From Labia minor (lineage: Eukaryota > Arthropoda > Insecta > Dermaptera > Spongiphoridae), in assembly GCA_963082975.1 (NCBI GenBank), contig OY720345.1:8458491-8522490 (forward strand): a stretch of DNA of 64,000 bases, read 5' to 3'. The position numbers and the translations under genes are program-made. Under the pieces are notes generated by a model that searched no databases, was not told the DNA's origin, and saw nothing but the letters and a program-made list of their open reading frames with translations. Positions within the stretch are counted from its first letter, which is position 1; every line of letters begins with the position of its first letter. Below, piece by piece: positions 1 through 10,603 of the stretch.

Positions 1-480
1 TATTAGAGAAACGATAAACTTTACTAAATAGTTTTTTTTCTATTTCAAAATTTTATTTATTATTATTGTAATTTTGTAGATATAATAATAAAGTAAGTGT
101 ACATACCTTTACCTTTAATTTAAAGGCAATATTATTTATATTTTATTTTATTTATCATGATAATTATTAAGAACCTGGAACACTGAGCTATCGCTCGAAC
201 TTTAATAAATTTATACCATATACCATTTATTATAATAAACTTTAAAAATTTTAAAATTTTTTAATTAATTATTACAATTGTTAAATAATTTTTCTAAAAA
301 TGACCCATTAAAAATTTGTTTCCTAAAATGGTACAAATTAATTAAAATAACTTGATTTTCATTTCATGATTTAAAATATATTCAAATTTACTTGATAAAA
401 TAAAATATTTGAACCTATATTATATATTATTATATGATGTTATAATACGATGTCTTCAGTTTTATATTTTTCAAAGTAGC
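1..480. other. AT-rich intergenic DNA
   Basis: This stretch is almost pure A and T with frequent stop codons in all frames. I see no gene, splice-site pair or repeat end in it. Confidence 0.6.
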
Positions 481-537
481 TTATAGACCAGGGGTGTCTC
501 AACTATGACCATTTGCAAAAAAAAATATGCTGGGCCG

Positions 538-662
538 CATTCATTCATTATTTGTTCATTATTTATTATTTTTAAACCATTCAAGTCCATTTTATATAAT
601 TTATAATTTATCATTTTAATACAAAGAGAAAATAAAACAAAAAAAGAAAATTCTTTTATTAA
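538..662 (+). repeat. 125-bp direct repeat, copy 1
   Basis: By eye this is identical to 2553-2677. It lies inside the hAT element at 489-1453, whereas the second copy has no hAT ends, so the second copy is probably a fragment of a related element or a template-switch product. Confidence 0.85.
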
Positions 663-719
663 AATATCATTTTATTTTATTTATTTTTTTTATAGAACCA
701 TATTGAAAAATTTAAAAAT

Positions 720-1345
720 CGGGAGTGTCCTCCCCTAGACTTTCCCGCATATAAATAGGTAATTAGGTTATTATTATTATTATGTTTTAACAACAATAAA
801 AATAAACAAACTAATTAATTTAAATTATAAAGTAAAATGGTTTAACACTATTATATATATTTATAATTTACACCTAACGCTACTTGTATAGGTAAAATGT
901 CACTTCCGGTAGTCAGATCATGATGAAATTTGGTATCTGAATTTTTTTCATATTTTTAAATCTATATACAAAATAGGAAGCAAATATCTCGAAGCAAACT
1001 GGAACTTTACTTGAAAGGTAAACGCAACCAGTGTAGATAAAGTACCACTTCGGGTTAACCGATTTTGACGAAATTTTGATAGAAATCTACAAACTGCGAA
1101 TCGGTGTACCAAATTTCGAAGTCCTAGCTTGATTAGTTTCTGAGTAAATTTGCTCACAGACAAACATTACATACATCCATACATCCATACATACACACAC
1201 ACAGACATAATTCGAAAAATGGTATTTTCCGACTCAGGGAGGTCTAAATCGTCAAGATCTATCGAAATCTCGAAGTCAAAATTTTTGACGATTCCAATAC
1301 TTCCCTTATGCGAAGTATGTGGGAAAGTAAAAAAGTCGAAAAGTC
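720..1345 (+). mobile_element. Family C paired-hairpin element, nested in a hAT MITE
   Basis: The element opens with a hairpin, GGGAG-TGTC-CTCCC, followed by GACTTTCCCGC. It closes with ATACTTC...GAAGTAT, followed by GTGGGAAAGTA, the approximate inverse of the 5' ACTTTCCCGC. Internally it carries a TACATACATCC/ACACACAC microsatellite and the motif ACCGATTTTGACGAAATTT. The layout matches family B (for example 6107-6708), although the sequences have diverged strongly. No protein is encoded. Its transposition mechanism is unknown to me. Confidence 0.6.
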
Positions 1346-1759
1346 TAATCCCAAAATCATTTTAGCTTTTTTTTAGAACCATATTGAATTAAATATTAAT
1401 TAAATTTAAATATTTTCATAATTTGCGTTTGGGCCGCAGTTTAGACACCCCTATTATAGACTCTTCCGACCACACTCACAAAGATTACTACTGATAATAA
1501 TATAAATTCTGAAATTATATTGACACTCTTGTCTATATTTTAATTAAGAAAGGTTATATTTTTTTCTTTTTATTTATAATTATCAAATATTGTTATTATT
1601 TATAATTTAATCCTAAAAAACATTTTAATTAATATAATATAATTCATTTAATATTATTAAATCAAATTTATTCAACAATTTATTTGAATTTTCTTTTTTA
1701 AAATATTTAAAATATATTATATAAAAAAATATTAATACAATATCAATGAAAAAAGAATG

Positions 1760-1960
1760 GCGGGAGGCAAATTTCAATATGGATGACGTAATTGCTGACG
1801 TCATTTAAATTTACTAATTTAAATTAAGAAAATACTAATAAAGTTGATTTTTCTCGAGGCTGAAACCAATACAGATCGATTTTTCTTTATAAATATTATC
1901 TATGATGTGAATTTCAAAAAAAAATCCATCGAGCCGTTTAATATCTCAAAAATATTCAAA
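1760..1960 (-). repeat. Family A (Helentron-like) fragment
   Basis: A TGACGTCAT block is followed by sequence resembling the part of family A near its 3' half (compare 57890-57960, inverted), then a gene-less tail. Both termini are missing. Confidence 0.5.
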
Positions 1961-2552
1961 TATATTTATTTATATATACATATATTTAAGATAGGCTAAG
2001 ATTTATTTAGAATTTTTTTTTAGTCTTATATTTTAGTTTGAACGGTCATTTATCAAATGAATTTATTAAAATAAAATAATTTTTTTTTATTTTTTAAATA
2101 TTTTTAAAATGTTAAATTATTTATTATCTTTATCTTAAATTTATCCTTTCTTCATTAATCATTCATTAAATAAATAATAATCTTTTATTTCTTTCAAATT
2201 TTATGGAAAATATATATATTATTTATTGTATTTTTTTTTCTTTTTAAGAATATTGGTTTCACAAATGATGTTTAAGCTAAAACTCTCAACAAATCCCCTT
2301 CTGTTTGAAACTCTGTAAACATACTCGATTTGGGAGAAAAGTTCACTAAAAGTAAAATATTCAAGAACAAACATGTCGAATCAGTTTTTGAACAAAACAT
2401 CTGTTAAAATTGATATATACACATGAATATATATAGGCAAATTTTTCACTGTACATTAAATACAATATATTATTATTATTATTATATTTTTGAAAGAAAT
2501 GAAAAAAAAAACAATTAAATGCAATATAATTGAACATTTTTACTACCCTAAT
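1961..2552. other. AT-rich intergenic DNA
   Basis: AT-rich sequence with a short TTA microsatellite near 2468-2490. No coding exon or recognisable repeat end was found. Confidence 0.5.
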
Positions 2553-2677
2553 CATTCATTCATTATTTGTTCATTATTTATTATTTTTAAACCATTCAAG
2601 TCCATTTTATATAATTTATAATTTATCATTTTAATACAAAGAGAAAATAAAACAAAAAAAGAAAATTCTTTTATTAA
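2553..2677 (+). repeat. 125-bp direct repeat, copy 2
   Basis: Matches 538-662 without visible differences, but lies outside any complete hAT element. Confidence 0.85.
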
Positions 2678-2807
2678 TTAATTATATTAAAGGATCAATG
2701 TTAGTGCCAAATTAATTTTCACATACAAAGTGCTTTATGCTATATTACTTTGAAAAAATATTTAATTAATAACAATATAGTCAAACCCATTGAAAAGTAC
2801 ATTAAGT

Positions 2808-3025
2808 TAGGGTGACCATATTTTGAAAACACCAAACCAGGACAAACGGTTAAGATTTTTTTTTTTTTTAGAACCGAATTGAAAAAAATTTGGAAAAAAG
2901 TACAAAATGTCCTAAATATTAAAAAAAAGGGACAATAGGCTGTCCCAAAGACTTTTTTCGGGACGCAGAGACAGACCATCTAAAAACGGGACAATCCCGG
3001 AAAAACGGGACGTTTGGTCACCCTA
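2808..3025. mobile_element. MITE with TAGGGTGACC ends
   Basis: Both ends read TAGGGTGACC in inverted orientation, followed by matching blocks rich in CCCGTTTT/GGGACA. Flanking sequence is ATTAAGT on both sides (2801-2807 and 3026-3032), a likely target duplication. The element is 218 bp and non-coding. Its superfamily cannot be fixed from this copy. A decayed relative lies at 24636-24870. Confidence 0.75.
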
Positions 3026-3289
3026 ATTAAGTATGAAAATATTTTAGAAAAATTCCCCCTACCCTCCCCATCATTATATTCATAATAATTTACAAATTTC
3101 TTATTTAATGTGTCCTAAAACAAAGTAATTAATATATAATAGATAACTGACAAAAAAAATTTGGAATAATATTTTATTATTTTTATTTGTTTAAATATAA
3201 GAGAAACAAAAATTTAAATTTTCATATTAAAAATACTAAAATAATTTGTTTATAATTAATTTTGTTTATTAATAAACTTTAATTACATC

Positions 3290-3560
3290 ACACTGTCCGG
3301 TTGTCCGGTTGTTTGTTAGTTTGTCCGCGGCATTTTATAATCGATATTTCAACAACTTCCCGTCATTCAATCAACATGAAATTTTGCATACGCGCTTGCA
3401 CCTGCTAATAATACACGAATCAATTGAAAAATCCACTGAATTATTTATCTGTTAGTGGTAATTAATTAACTAAAATTTCATATGCGGAATATGGAATAGT
3501 TCACTATTTCAATCATAGATGGCGATAGCAGTTCTATTAAAATTAAATTAAATGTCAAAC
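3290..3560 (+). repeat. Dispersed repeat related to the GTCC-type families
   Basis: Contains repeated GTCCGGTT, then a motif of the form CAATCAACATGAAATTTTGCATAC. A similar arrangement occurs at 18372-18500 (GTTCGAATGAGCTGAAATTTCGCATAC-like, with differences). Termini are not clear. Confidence 0.4.
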
Positions 3561-3680
3561 TATTCTGTGGTTGTAAAAAAATGTTACACATGTTATTAAT
3601 AAGAAATATTTAAAATAACGACTACATTTATTTACGTACGACTAAAAAGTATAAAATAAATTTTATTTTCCATTTAACTT

Positions 3681-3900
3681 TTAATAAAAGAAATCTTTTT
3701 AAAAAACACACTTTACTTAAAATTGCACTAAAAAGTAAAAAATAAAATCACTGTAAAGTGTGTGCGCTCAAATTATAATAAGACCGTAAAACAGTAATAT
3801 CTATACGTATTTGAGCGCACACACTTTACAGTGATTTTATTTTTTCCTTTTAGTGCAATTTTAAGTAAAGTGTGTTTTTAAACAGATTTCTTTTTACTTA
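3681..3900. mobile_element. Foldback MITE, copy 1
   Basis: Two arms of about 92 bp (3681-3773 and 3809-3900) are near-perfect inverted copies around a 35-bp loop. The outer arm contains CTTTTTAAAAAACACAC and TTGCACTA, shared with the foldback element at 19281-19659, which makes them one family. It is non-coding; the transcript would fold into a long hairpin. Confidence 0.8.
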
Positions 3901-3927
3901 AATTTATTTTTATTTTCGTTTAATACA

Positions 3928-4231
3928 GCGGTCGGGGAACTATTTTAATCATTACCCCAAAATATTTTTGTGTAAATTGTTATTACCCCATAGTGAAGAG
4001 CAAAAAACAAACAAACAAACGAAATCGCCTCTTTTTAGCATCTTTCCTATTATAGGCTCCCCACGATAATTTTGAAAAGAAAACAATAACTAAAAATTTA
4101 ATTTGTAAAAATACTAACAGGTTTATAAAATAGCAAAATAAAAATAAATATTTTTTACTCACAATAGTTTTATTTTTACCCACAAAAATTTCATTTTTAT
4201 CTCATTTGAGGTAATTTACTCCGGTTCCCCG
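3928..4231. mobile_element. hAT-type MITE, CAGCGGTCGGGGAAC ends, copy 1
   Basis: The left end CAGCGGTCGGGGAAC is matched by an inverted CAGGGGTCGGGGAAC at the right. The interior carries ACCCC-rich motifs (TTACCCCA) shared with the copy at 4669-4966. The flanking duplication is not clear, unlike that of the second copy. Confidence 0.65.
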
Positions 4232-4278
4232 ACCCCTGCATTAAAGTATACATATGTATTATATTATTATATATATTT

Positions 4279-4812
4279 GATTATATTTCATTAAAAATAA
4301 ATAATTTCCATTTAACTTTTAATAAAATTGAATTTATTAGAATAAATCAATATATACATGTATTTTATAAAATTGAATTTTTATATTGAAATATTTTAGT
4401 TTTTGTTTGTTTTGTTTTTTTGCGTATATTTGAAATTATTATATTTTGAAAAAAAAAATGGTATAGAAGTGGGTTGGGAATGAAATTGTTCAATTTTAAA
4501 TTATGAATTATGAATTGTTCGTTGAGTGTGATATAATTGTAAATTAAATGGAAATCCCTATAATAACATGAAAGAGGATGAAGAGGAGTTGGGACTTCTC
4601 TTGGTTGGGTTGTAGCAGACCGATATGTCATTTGGAAAGAATTGTGTATTTTTGTGTATTCATTAAAGCAGCGATCGGGGAATTTTTTTAATCGTTACCC
4701 CAAAATATTTTTGTGTAAGTTGATATGAAGAGCAAAAAAAAAAAGGAATCACATGTTTTAAGCACCTTCCCTATTATAGTCCCACCCCCAATGATAATTT
4801 TGTAATAAAAAA
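4279..4812 (+). repeat. About 530-bp inverted repeat, left arm
   Basis: This block returns in inverse orientation at about 15197-15719. It includes part of the hAT MITE starting at 4669, so that MITE was present before the duplication. Short open frames in each arm are similar only because the DNA is similar; I see no protein family. Confidence 0.75.
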
Positions 4813-4966
4813 AATAACTAAAAATTTAATTTGCAAAAATACTAACAACGTTTATAAAATATCAAATTAAAAATGTATACTTTTTACTCACAAAAGTTTC
4901 ATTTTACCCCTAAAAATTTCATTTTTACCCCATTTGGGGTAATTTACCTCGGTTCACCGACCTCTG
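4669..4966. mobile_element. hAT-type MITE, copy 2, with CATTAAAG target duplication
   Basis: 298 bp with inverted ends CAGCGATCGGGGAA and CAGAGGTCGGTGAAC. It is flanked by the perfect 8-bp repeat CATTAAAG (4661-4668 and 4967-4974). Non-coding. Confidence 0.8.
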
Positions 4967-4974
4967 CATTAAAG

Positions 4975-6106
4975 TATACATACATAAAATAATTATTAAA
5001 GAGATATAAATACAATCAAAGGTAAAAGAAAAACATATAGCACTCACTCTCCCTTTAAAAGTTCCCCCAATAGACTGACTGAGAAAAAAACATTTCTATT
5101 CTATTTAAATAATAATCAGGGTCAAAAATATCCTCTTAGAAAAAAATTTTTTTTTTACTAATCGGATTTTCTTTTTTTTTTTCTTTAAAAAAAATAAAGA
5201 GAATTTAAGTCAAAATACCAGACAATTTTAGTTCTTACTTTCTCTTCACATAGAGGAGTGCCCCACCCTTTCCCTTATCTCTTCAATGTTAATTAATATA
5301 TAATCGAATATATTTGTATATCTTGTAACTATTCTTTACAAAAAGTGTTCTACCTTTAAAAGTTAAACTTTATATCATAAAAAAAAGTAAAAATTATTTA
5401 TTTATTTTACCTGTTTTAATTATTTTAAAAAAGTAAACCGAATTATTGAAAAAAAAACTAAAATACCACTTACTTATATATCACATTTTGGATCATTTTA
5501 ATTGGATATTTTAAAATAATTAATCATAATCTTAATAATTATTAATTTTTTTGTTTTGTTTTATTATTATTATTTAAATTAATAATTAAATTAATTATGA
5601 TGTTATATTCTCTGGAAAAATTAAAATAATTAAATATAGATAGAGTGATGAAAATGAGGGTAAAAGGTAGCCGTTAAAACAATGTTTAACTTAACCTTTT
5701 CTTTAGAGCTTTTATCTTTCCAGTTAATCAAATTTGTTACAATAAATAGAAAATATATTGGTATTTGCAAAATTATCACTTCTATTATCTTCTAATTGGA
5801 ATCTTTAATATAAACCCTAAGTGAATAGATCGAGGGGCAAAGAGAGTGGGATACATTTGAATTTTCATCAGAAATTATCGTTAATTGAAATTTCCATTCG
5901 TATATATTTTCTCTAATCTGATCACTTGTTATTTTAGTTTCGTTGCCAAAACAGCCACTCAATTTTTGAATAAATTAAAATTAAACTCATATTAAGTTTT
6001 AATTAAAATAAAAAAAGAAAAGAAATGAAATATAATATTTAAAATATAATGAGAGAATTTATTTAAATAAAATAATATAACTGTCTATATTTCTTTATTT
6101 TAAATT
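4975..6106. other. AT-rich intergenic DNA
   Basis: Unique-looking AT-rich DNA with homopolymer runs. I found no exon with paired splice sites and no element termini. Confidence 0.5.
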
Positions 6107-6708
6107 AGCTGGAGTGTCTCCACTCGACTATCTCGCAATTTGAATTGGATTAAATAATACAATATATTATATTTAAGTTAAATTTAATTAATTATAAATT
6201 ATGAATTAAAATTAATAAATAATATTTATTAAACCAGCGCATGTTTGGCTCTTTGTTGATGACACCACGTCACGTGTTGGCGCGTGAGATTTAGTGTTAA
6301 AAAATTAATTCCGGCACTTTCAGCGATTCAATCAAGCTGAAATTCTATATATTTAGTAGTTTTATAAAAGTTTTAATCATGTGAAAAACTATCAAACATA
6401 TATCTTTATTTTTACGGTCACTTTAGAGGAAAAAAAATCAAAACGTTGTTGGTAATGACCCTCTTCTTATTGAGCTACATTTCTCAAAAGTAGATAGAAA
6501 ACTACGAATTTTGAATAAGGCCCATGTACCAAATTTCATTATTGTAGCTCAAACCGTTTTTGCGTAATCTTGTCTACATACATACACACATACAGACATT
6601 TTTCTCAACCTTATTGAAAATGATTCAGGAACCTTCAAAACGTATAAAAACATCAAAATCTCTACATCGAAAATTTTCGTGATCGCAATACTATCTGACG
6701 AGATAGTA
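6107..6708 (+). mobile_element. Family B paired-hairpin element, copy 1
   Basis: 602-bp non-coding element. The 5' end has the hairpin TGGAG-TGT-CTCCA, then ACTATCTCGC. The 3' end is the hairpin ACTATCT-GACG-AGATAGT followed by A. The 5' ACTATCTCGC is the inverse of the GCGAGATAGT found at the 3' end of other copies. Between these lie an AT-rich section, a CACGTCACGTG block, a conserved section with GTACCAAATTTCAT and AAACCGTTTTTGCG, and a TACATACACACA microsatellite. Other copies: 25921, 51058, 52555, 57269 (partial), 60285 and 61782. Confidence 0.75.
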
Positions 6709-6989
6709 TCAAAATATTAAGTATATATAATAGAAAATATTTAGAAATTTATTTAATTAAATTGTTTAGGATTTTAGCTAGACAAATTTGTTTTGCTAAG
6801 ATATGTTATATTTCTTTTTAATAATATAGGAAGGAAAAACCTATTAACACAGGTGCTCTAGGTATGCGGACCACTGAGCATATCAATTGTCCTCTAAAAT
6901 GTTCTCGATTGTCATGTTTTCATTATCAGTCAAGGACCTTATTTGCTGATTGTCCTAACTATGTCACTTTATTCTTCGTCACCTTCCTA

Positions 6990-7215
6990 TAAACAGTTAT
7001 TTATTATCACCTCCGACCAGAAACTCTTCAAGATTCTCAGAAAAATTAACGGTCCAAGTAGGACTCTCAGTATTTCTCTTTCCATCTTCCGCAATGGAAT
7101 ATTTCATGTTCCGCGTCACATTCCAAATAGTTTGCTCCTTCTAATCTTTTGAAGCGGCACAGATACGCTTCAAAGGCGCCATGTCCTGTCCGTACCGTGG
7201 TAGGGGATAGTTAGT
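6990..7215 (-). pseudogene. R1-like non-LTR retrotransposon, C-terminal remnant
   Basis: Read on the minus strand, the sequence encodes TGHGAFEAYLCRFKR, then LECDAEHEIFHCGRW and KRE. This is the familiar C-terminal region of R1/Jockey-type LINE polyproteins, where a Gly-His-Gly turn and a Cys-His-Cys zinc knuckle (C...DAEH....C..W) follow the reverse transcriptase and RNase H part. Only this tail is recognisable. The catalytic reverse transcriptase is absent, so it is a dead, 5'-truncated copy. The surrounding sequence to about 7640 is richer in G and C than the background but not identified. Confidence 0.65.
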
Positions 7216-7640
7216 TTCACCATAACCCGTGCTAAATCAAATCCCCAGATTTGGAAGTAGCCTATATGTCCATCATCCGAACATTTTGGAACCAATTTTA
7301 TTTCTTCCATAAACTGCTTTTTCAAGCAAAATACCTAAACTATGTTAATATAATAGGTGATTGTAGTGATGTTGATATTTTTGGTGTTTTATCTTCCTTC
7401 ATCTTAAATAATTTCAAGATACGTGAAGCGGCATTTCATATGCCTGTTGAATTGAATATTTCCATTATTGTGTGTGTGTGTATGTGTGTGTGTGCAAAAC
7501 ATCCTTATAGTTTGTTTGTTCCATTTGTTTGTATCAAAGTGTTTATGGATTTTAGATACAATTTCAAGAGAAACAGAATTGTCAGAGTAGTGGATTATAA
7601 TTTGGGCAGCATTTGACCTGTTTTTTCCAAAGATACCAAT
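7216..7640. other. Unidentified GC-richer segment with a GT microsatellite
   Basis: Lies upstream, in transcript sense, of the R1-like remnant and may be more of the same element. It contains a (GT)n tract near 7466-7493. Open frames run on both strands across it, but none resembles a protein family that I know. Confidence 0.35.
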
Positions 7641-7742
7641 CACACACTGTTGGGCGGTGCGATTACTATTCGATTTAGATTTAGACGCTGTTATGGATTT
7701 CTTTCCATAAGCAAATTTTAGTTAATTTTGCACACTCATTAA

Positions 7743-7965
7743 CCGTGGGGTCGTGCCGGGGGGGGGGGGGGTACGTGGCCCCCAAACATTGTACAAAAAA
7801 TAAATTTAAAAGTGATTAGTTTTGTAACTGAGAACCCAAAAGAAAAAACATCTTTAAATTACGTATAAGTATAGTCTAAACGTTATGAATAAATAAATAA
7901 TTTATTTTGTCAAAATTTTTGACCGTGCCTTCCCCTCCAACATAATAGATCACGCTACGCCACTG
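7743..7965. mobile_element. hAT-type MITE with CTCATTAA target duplication
   Basis: The right end, inverted, reads CAGTGGCGTAGCGTG and the left reads CCGTGGGGTCGTG. A perfect 8-bp repeat CTCATTAA flanks it (7735-7742 and 7966-7973). It contains a poly-G run near 7758. 223 bp, non-coding. Confidence 0.75.
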
Positions 7966-7973
7966 CTCATTAA

Positions 7974-9159
7974 TATTTTCAAAAACAAAGACCACTGTTT
8001 CAAATCTTATTTATCATTTTCATGATATTTCCCAATTAAAATACGAAACGGAAGGAATGTGAAAGAAATAAAGGATTTTGTTTGAAAGCCAAATTGATTT
8101 ATTTTATTTTTGACGTCAATTTGAGAAATACTAAATACATTTATAATTAACAAACTTTGTTTCAAAGCTGTTTGAGAATGTATAAAATATAATTATAATT
8201 TAGGTCTAAATTTTTTAAAAAAAAATGTGGGCTTTTTGAACGATACACAAAAATTAATGAAATAAATAGTTTCAGCATGAGTTCGACGACTCTCTGCACT
8301 TGTCTGCCTTTTATAAAAAAATAGGTCATTTCAATTTCTCGAAAGTGTTCTTGAGAATGGGAGATATTACATACTTAAAAATGTGGGGCTTCATATAATA
8401 CATAAGATTATGTTATTTTTAAACGCCAATTGTATTTTATAACTTTCAAATTACCATAAAAATGAAATATTAAATATATTAAAGAATAAATAATAATTCA
8501 ATTAATAGAAAATTAAATCCCAGAACTAATGTAGACAATCATTAGTCAATCATTCTTTTCATAAAAAAAATATAATTATATTTATTTAATAAATATCAAA
8601 TGACATTAATGGTTTTAATATGATTAACATATGTAATTATTTTTTTTTTTTTGCATTTTAATATTTATTATTATATTTATTCTATTCTTTATTCAATTAA
8701 TTATATCTATTATTATATATCGATATCAAATATCATTAAATAAAATAATTTATTCTATATAATAGTTTTAATTCATTTAATGAAATAATTAGATAATATT
8801 TATTTATTATAACATAGTATTAAATTGAAATAATATTTAAAGTTTCTTTAAAAAAATATATATAATATCTATTAATATATATTATAATGATAATATAATA
8901 ATGAAGCTGTAGAAGTGTTACAAAATAAAATAATAATAATATTCATTGAAATAATGTATTATAATGTTTATCAATGAAAACAATGAATCTTTGTAATGTA
9001 TTGATTTGAATATATATTGACACGTGTTATGAAATATTTTAATATAAAAAAAAACACAATTAATTTTTCCAATTAATAAGAGCTATACATATCGATTTTA
9101 CACCATAAACAGCTCTTAATACATGAATTTCATGTTTTTCATTTATATACATATATAGA
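7974..9159. other. AT-rich intergenic DNA
   Basis: No coding exon or element end was found. The sequence after 8400 is almost entirely A and T. Confidence 0.5.
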
Positions 9160-9824
9160 GTTGACCTGTGACCAGGCACAGAACCGACCGACGGTTTGAA
9201 ATAAATTAATTTCCAGCTACAGAAACAATTTCAAATAATTTTAATATCTAATATCTATTAATGCAATAAAAACAGATATGGATATAACATAAATATTTTT
9301 AATTTTATTTTATTTATAATATATAAGTAGGACCTGGCTGTGACGTCATGATGGGCTGGGTGACGTCATATAATTTTAAATTAAAACCAATACCTCCCTT
9401 ACTATCGTCGGTCGGTAAAAAATTAATAAAAATGATTTTTCCAGAGGATATAACCAATACAAAGTGCATGATTCGTGGACATATGTAAAAAATCTACTCA
9501 TGTGAAATTTCGTGTGAAAATAATCCTTCCCTTCCTATCGTCGATAGATAATACTACCACTTCCGGTTTCTGGATATACACCAAAAGTTGATCGATTCAT
9601 CATACTGATGCATTAAGTAATTTTTCCAAATTTTATCAAAATCCGTTGAGCCGTTCAGGAGGCTGTACACATCTATACGGACGGACGGACAGACGGACAG
9701 ACATCATGCTAAAAATACTTTTTTCCGAAACATAATTCATGCATGATTCGTGGAGATATGTAAAAATCTCCACATGTGAAATTTGGTGTTAAAACAATAC
9801 CTCCCTTACTGTCGTCGGTAAAAA
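9160..9824 (-). mobile_element. Family A Helentron-like (HINE/DINE-1-type) element, minus orientation
   Basis: In element sense it starts in a T-run followed by ACCGACGACAGTAAG and ends with CCGTCGGTCGGTT, then a terminal stem-loop near CCTGGTCACAGG. Near the middle is a GTCTGTCCGTCC tract, an ACGG/ACAG-type microsatellite, next to a conserved GATTTTGATAAAATTTGG block. Subterminal inverted repeats (ACCGACCGACG type), an ACKG microsatellite and a 3' stem-loop are the features described for non-autonomous Helentrons. Non-coding, about 660 bp. Confidence 0.65.
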
Positions 9825-10603
9825 TTATGTAATTGAATGAATAATATTGCGTTTTTTGTAATTAATGAATTGTATATTTCAAATTTTGACCTGTCTATCT
9901 GAATAGTAAGTATTTTTTTCTACTTTTTGTAGATTTTTTAAATTTTTATTAGTAATTCTATTCTTAAGAAAATTTGATGCATTTCTTTTTTACATACCAA
10001 GAAAATGCATGGATTGTTAATTTTTCCATCACAATAATTTCACTTTAATATCAATTCAATAAATCAAAATGGCGGATTGTTTAATTGAGTTTTAAAAAAG
10101 AAGAAATGTGTGAATGTTTGCCAGTTTGATTTCAAATCCCGCCTTTAATTTCTAAAAACGTAAGTTTACGGTCGTCTCAACACCATCCAGGATAATTGGA
10201 TACTAGAGTTAAAACGTGGGGGAGTAAAGCTGGCCATTATCCTGGTGCAAAGTGGTTAATGATTAGTTCACCAAAAAAGAAAATGAAACAAAAGTTTCAT
10301 GTGAATTTTTTCTTTTTTTTTTTTTCTTTTTTAATTAAATTTTTAAACATCTGTTCTAAAGTATGTTTCAGATTTATTATTATATACTAATGGTTCAATT
10401 TATACAGATTACACCCTATTTTAGTCATAGAGTAATAAAGTTGATAAATTAAATAATAATAATAATAATAATAAATAATTTATTTATTTTAAATAAAAAA
10501 TAATATTTGATGTAATTAATAATTTTATTTTTTATTAAAATTTTATTATATAATAAACTCAATTAATAAACGACAAGATTTATGATTTGATTTTTTAATA
10601 TAT

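Larger units (their letters stand above)
489..1453. mobile_element. hAT-type MITE, 965 bp, with 8-bp target duplication
   Basis: The left end reads CAGGGGTGTCTCAAC and the right end, inverted, reads TAGGGGTGTCTAAAC. Both continue into a matching inverted GGGCCGCA block. The element is flanked by a perfect 8-bp direct repeat TTATAGAC (481-488 and 1454-1461), the usual footprint of hAT transposition. There is no transposase reading frame, so it is non-autonomous. A family C paired-hairpin element (720-1345) sits inside it, and the AGAACCATATTGAAAA module occurs at 694 and 1374 on either side of that insert. Confidence 0.85.

Noticed and set aside
7251-7616. 121-codon plus-strand frame
   Set aside because: Contains a translated (GT)n tract (CVCMCVC) and no recognisable domain. 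It is antisense to a probable LINE remnant.
9690-9710. CRISPR-like short tandem repeats (GGACGGACAGAC)
   Set aside because: Uninterrupted tetranucleotide microsatellite with no spacers, in a eukaryotic transposon.
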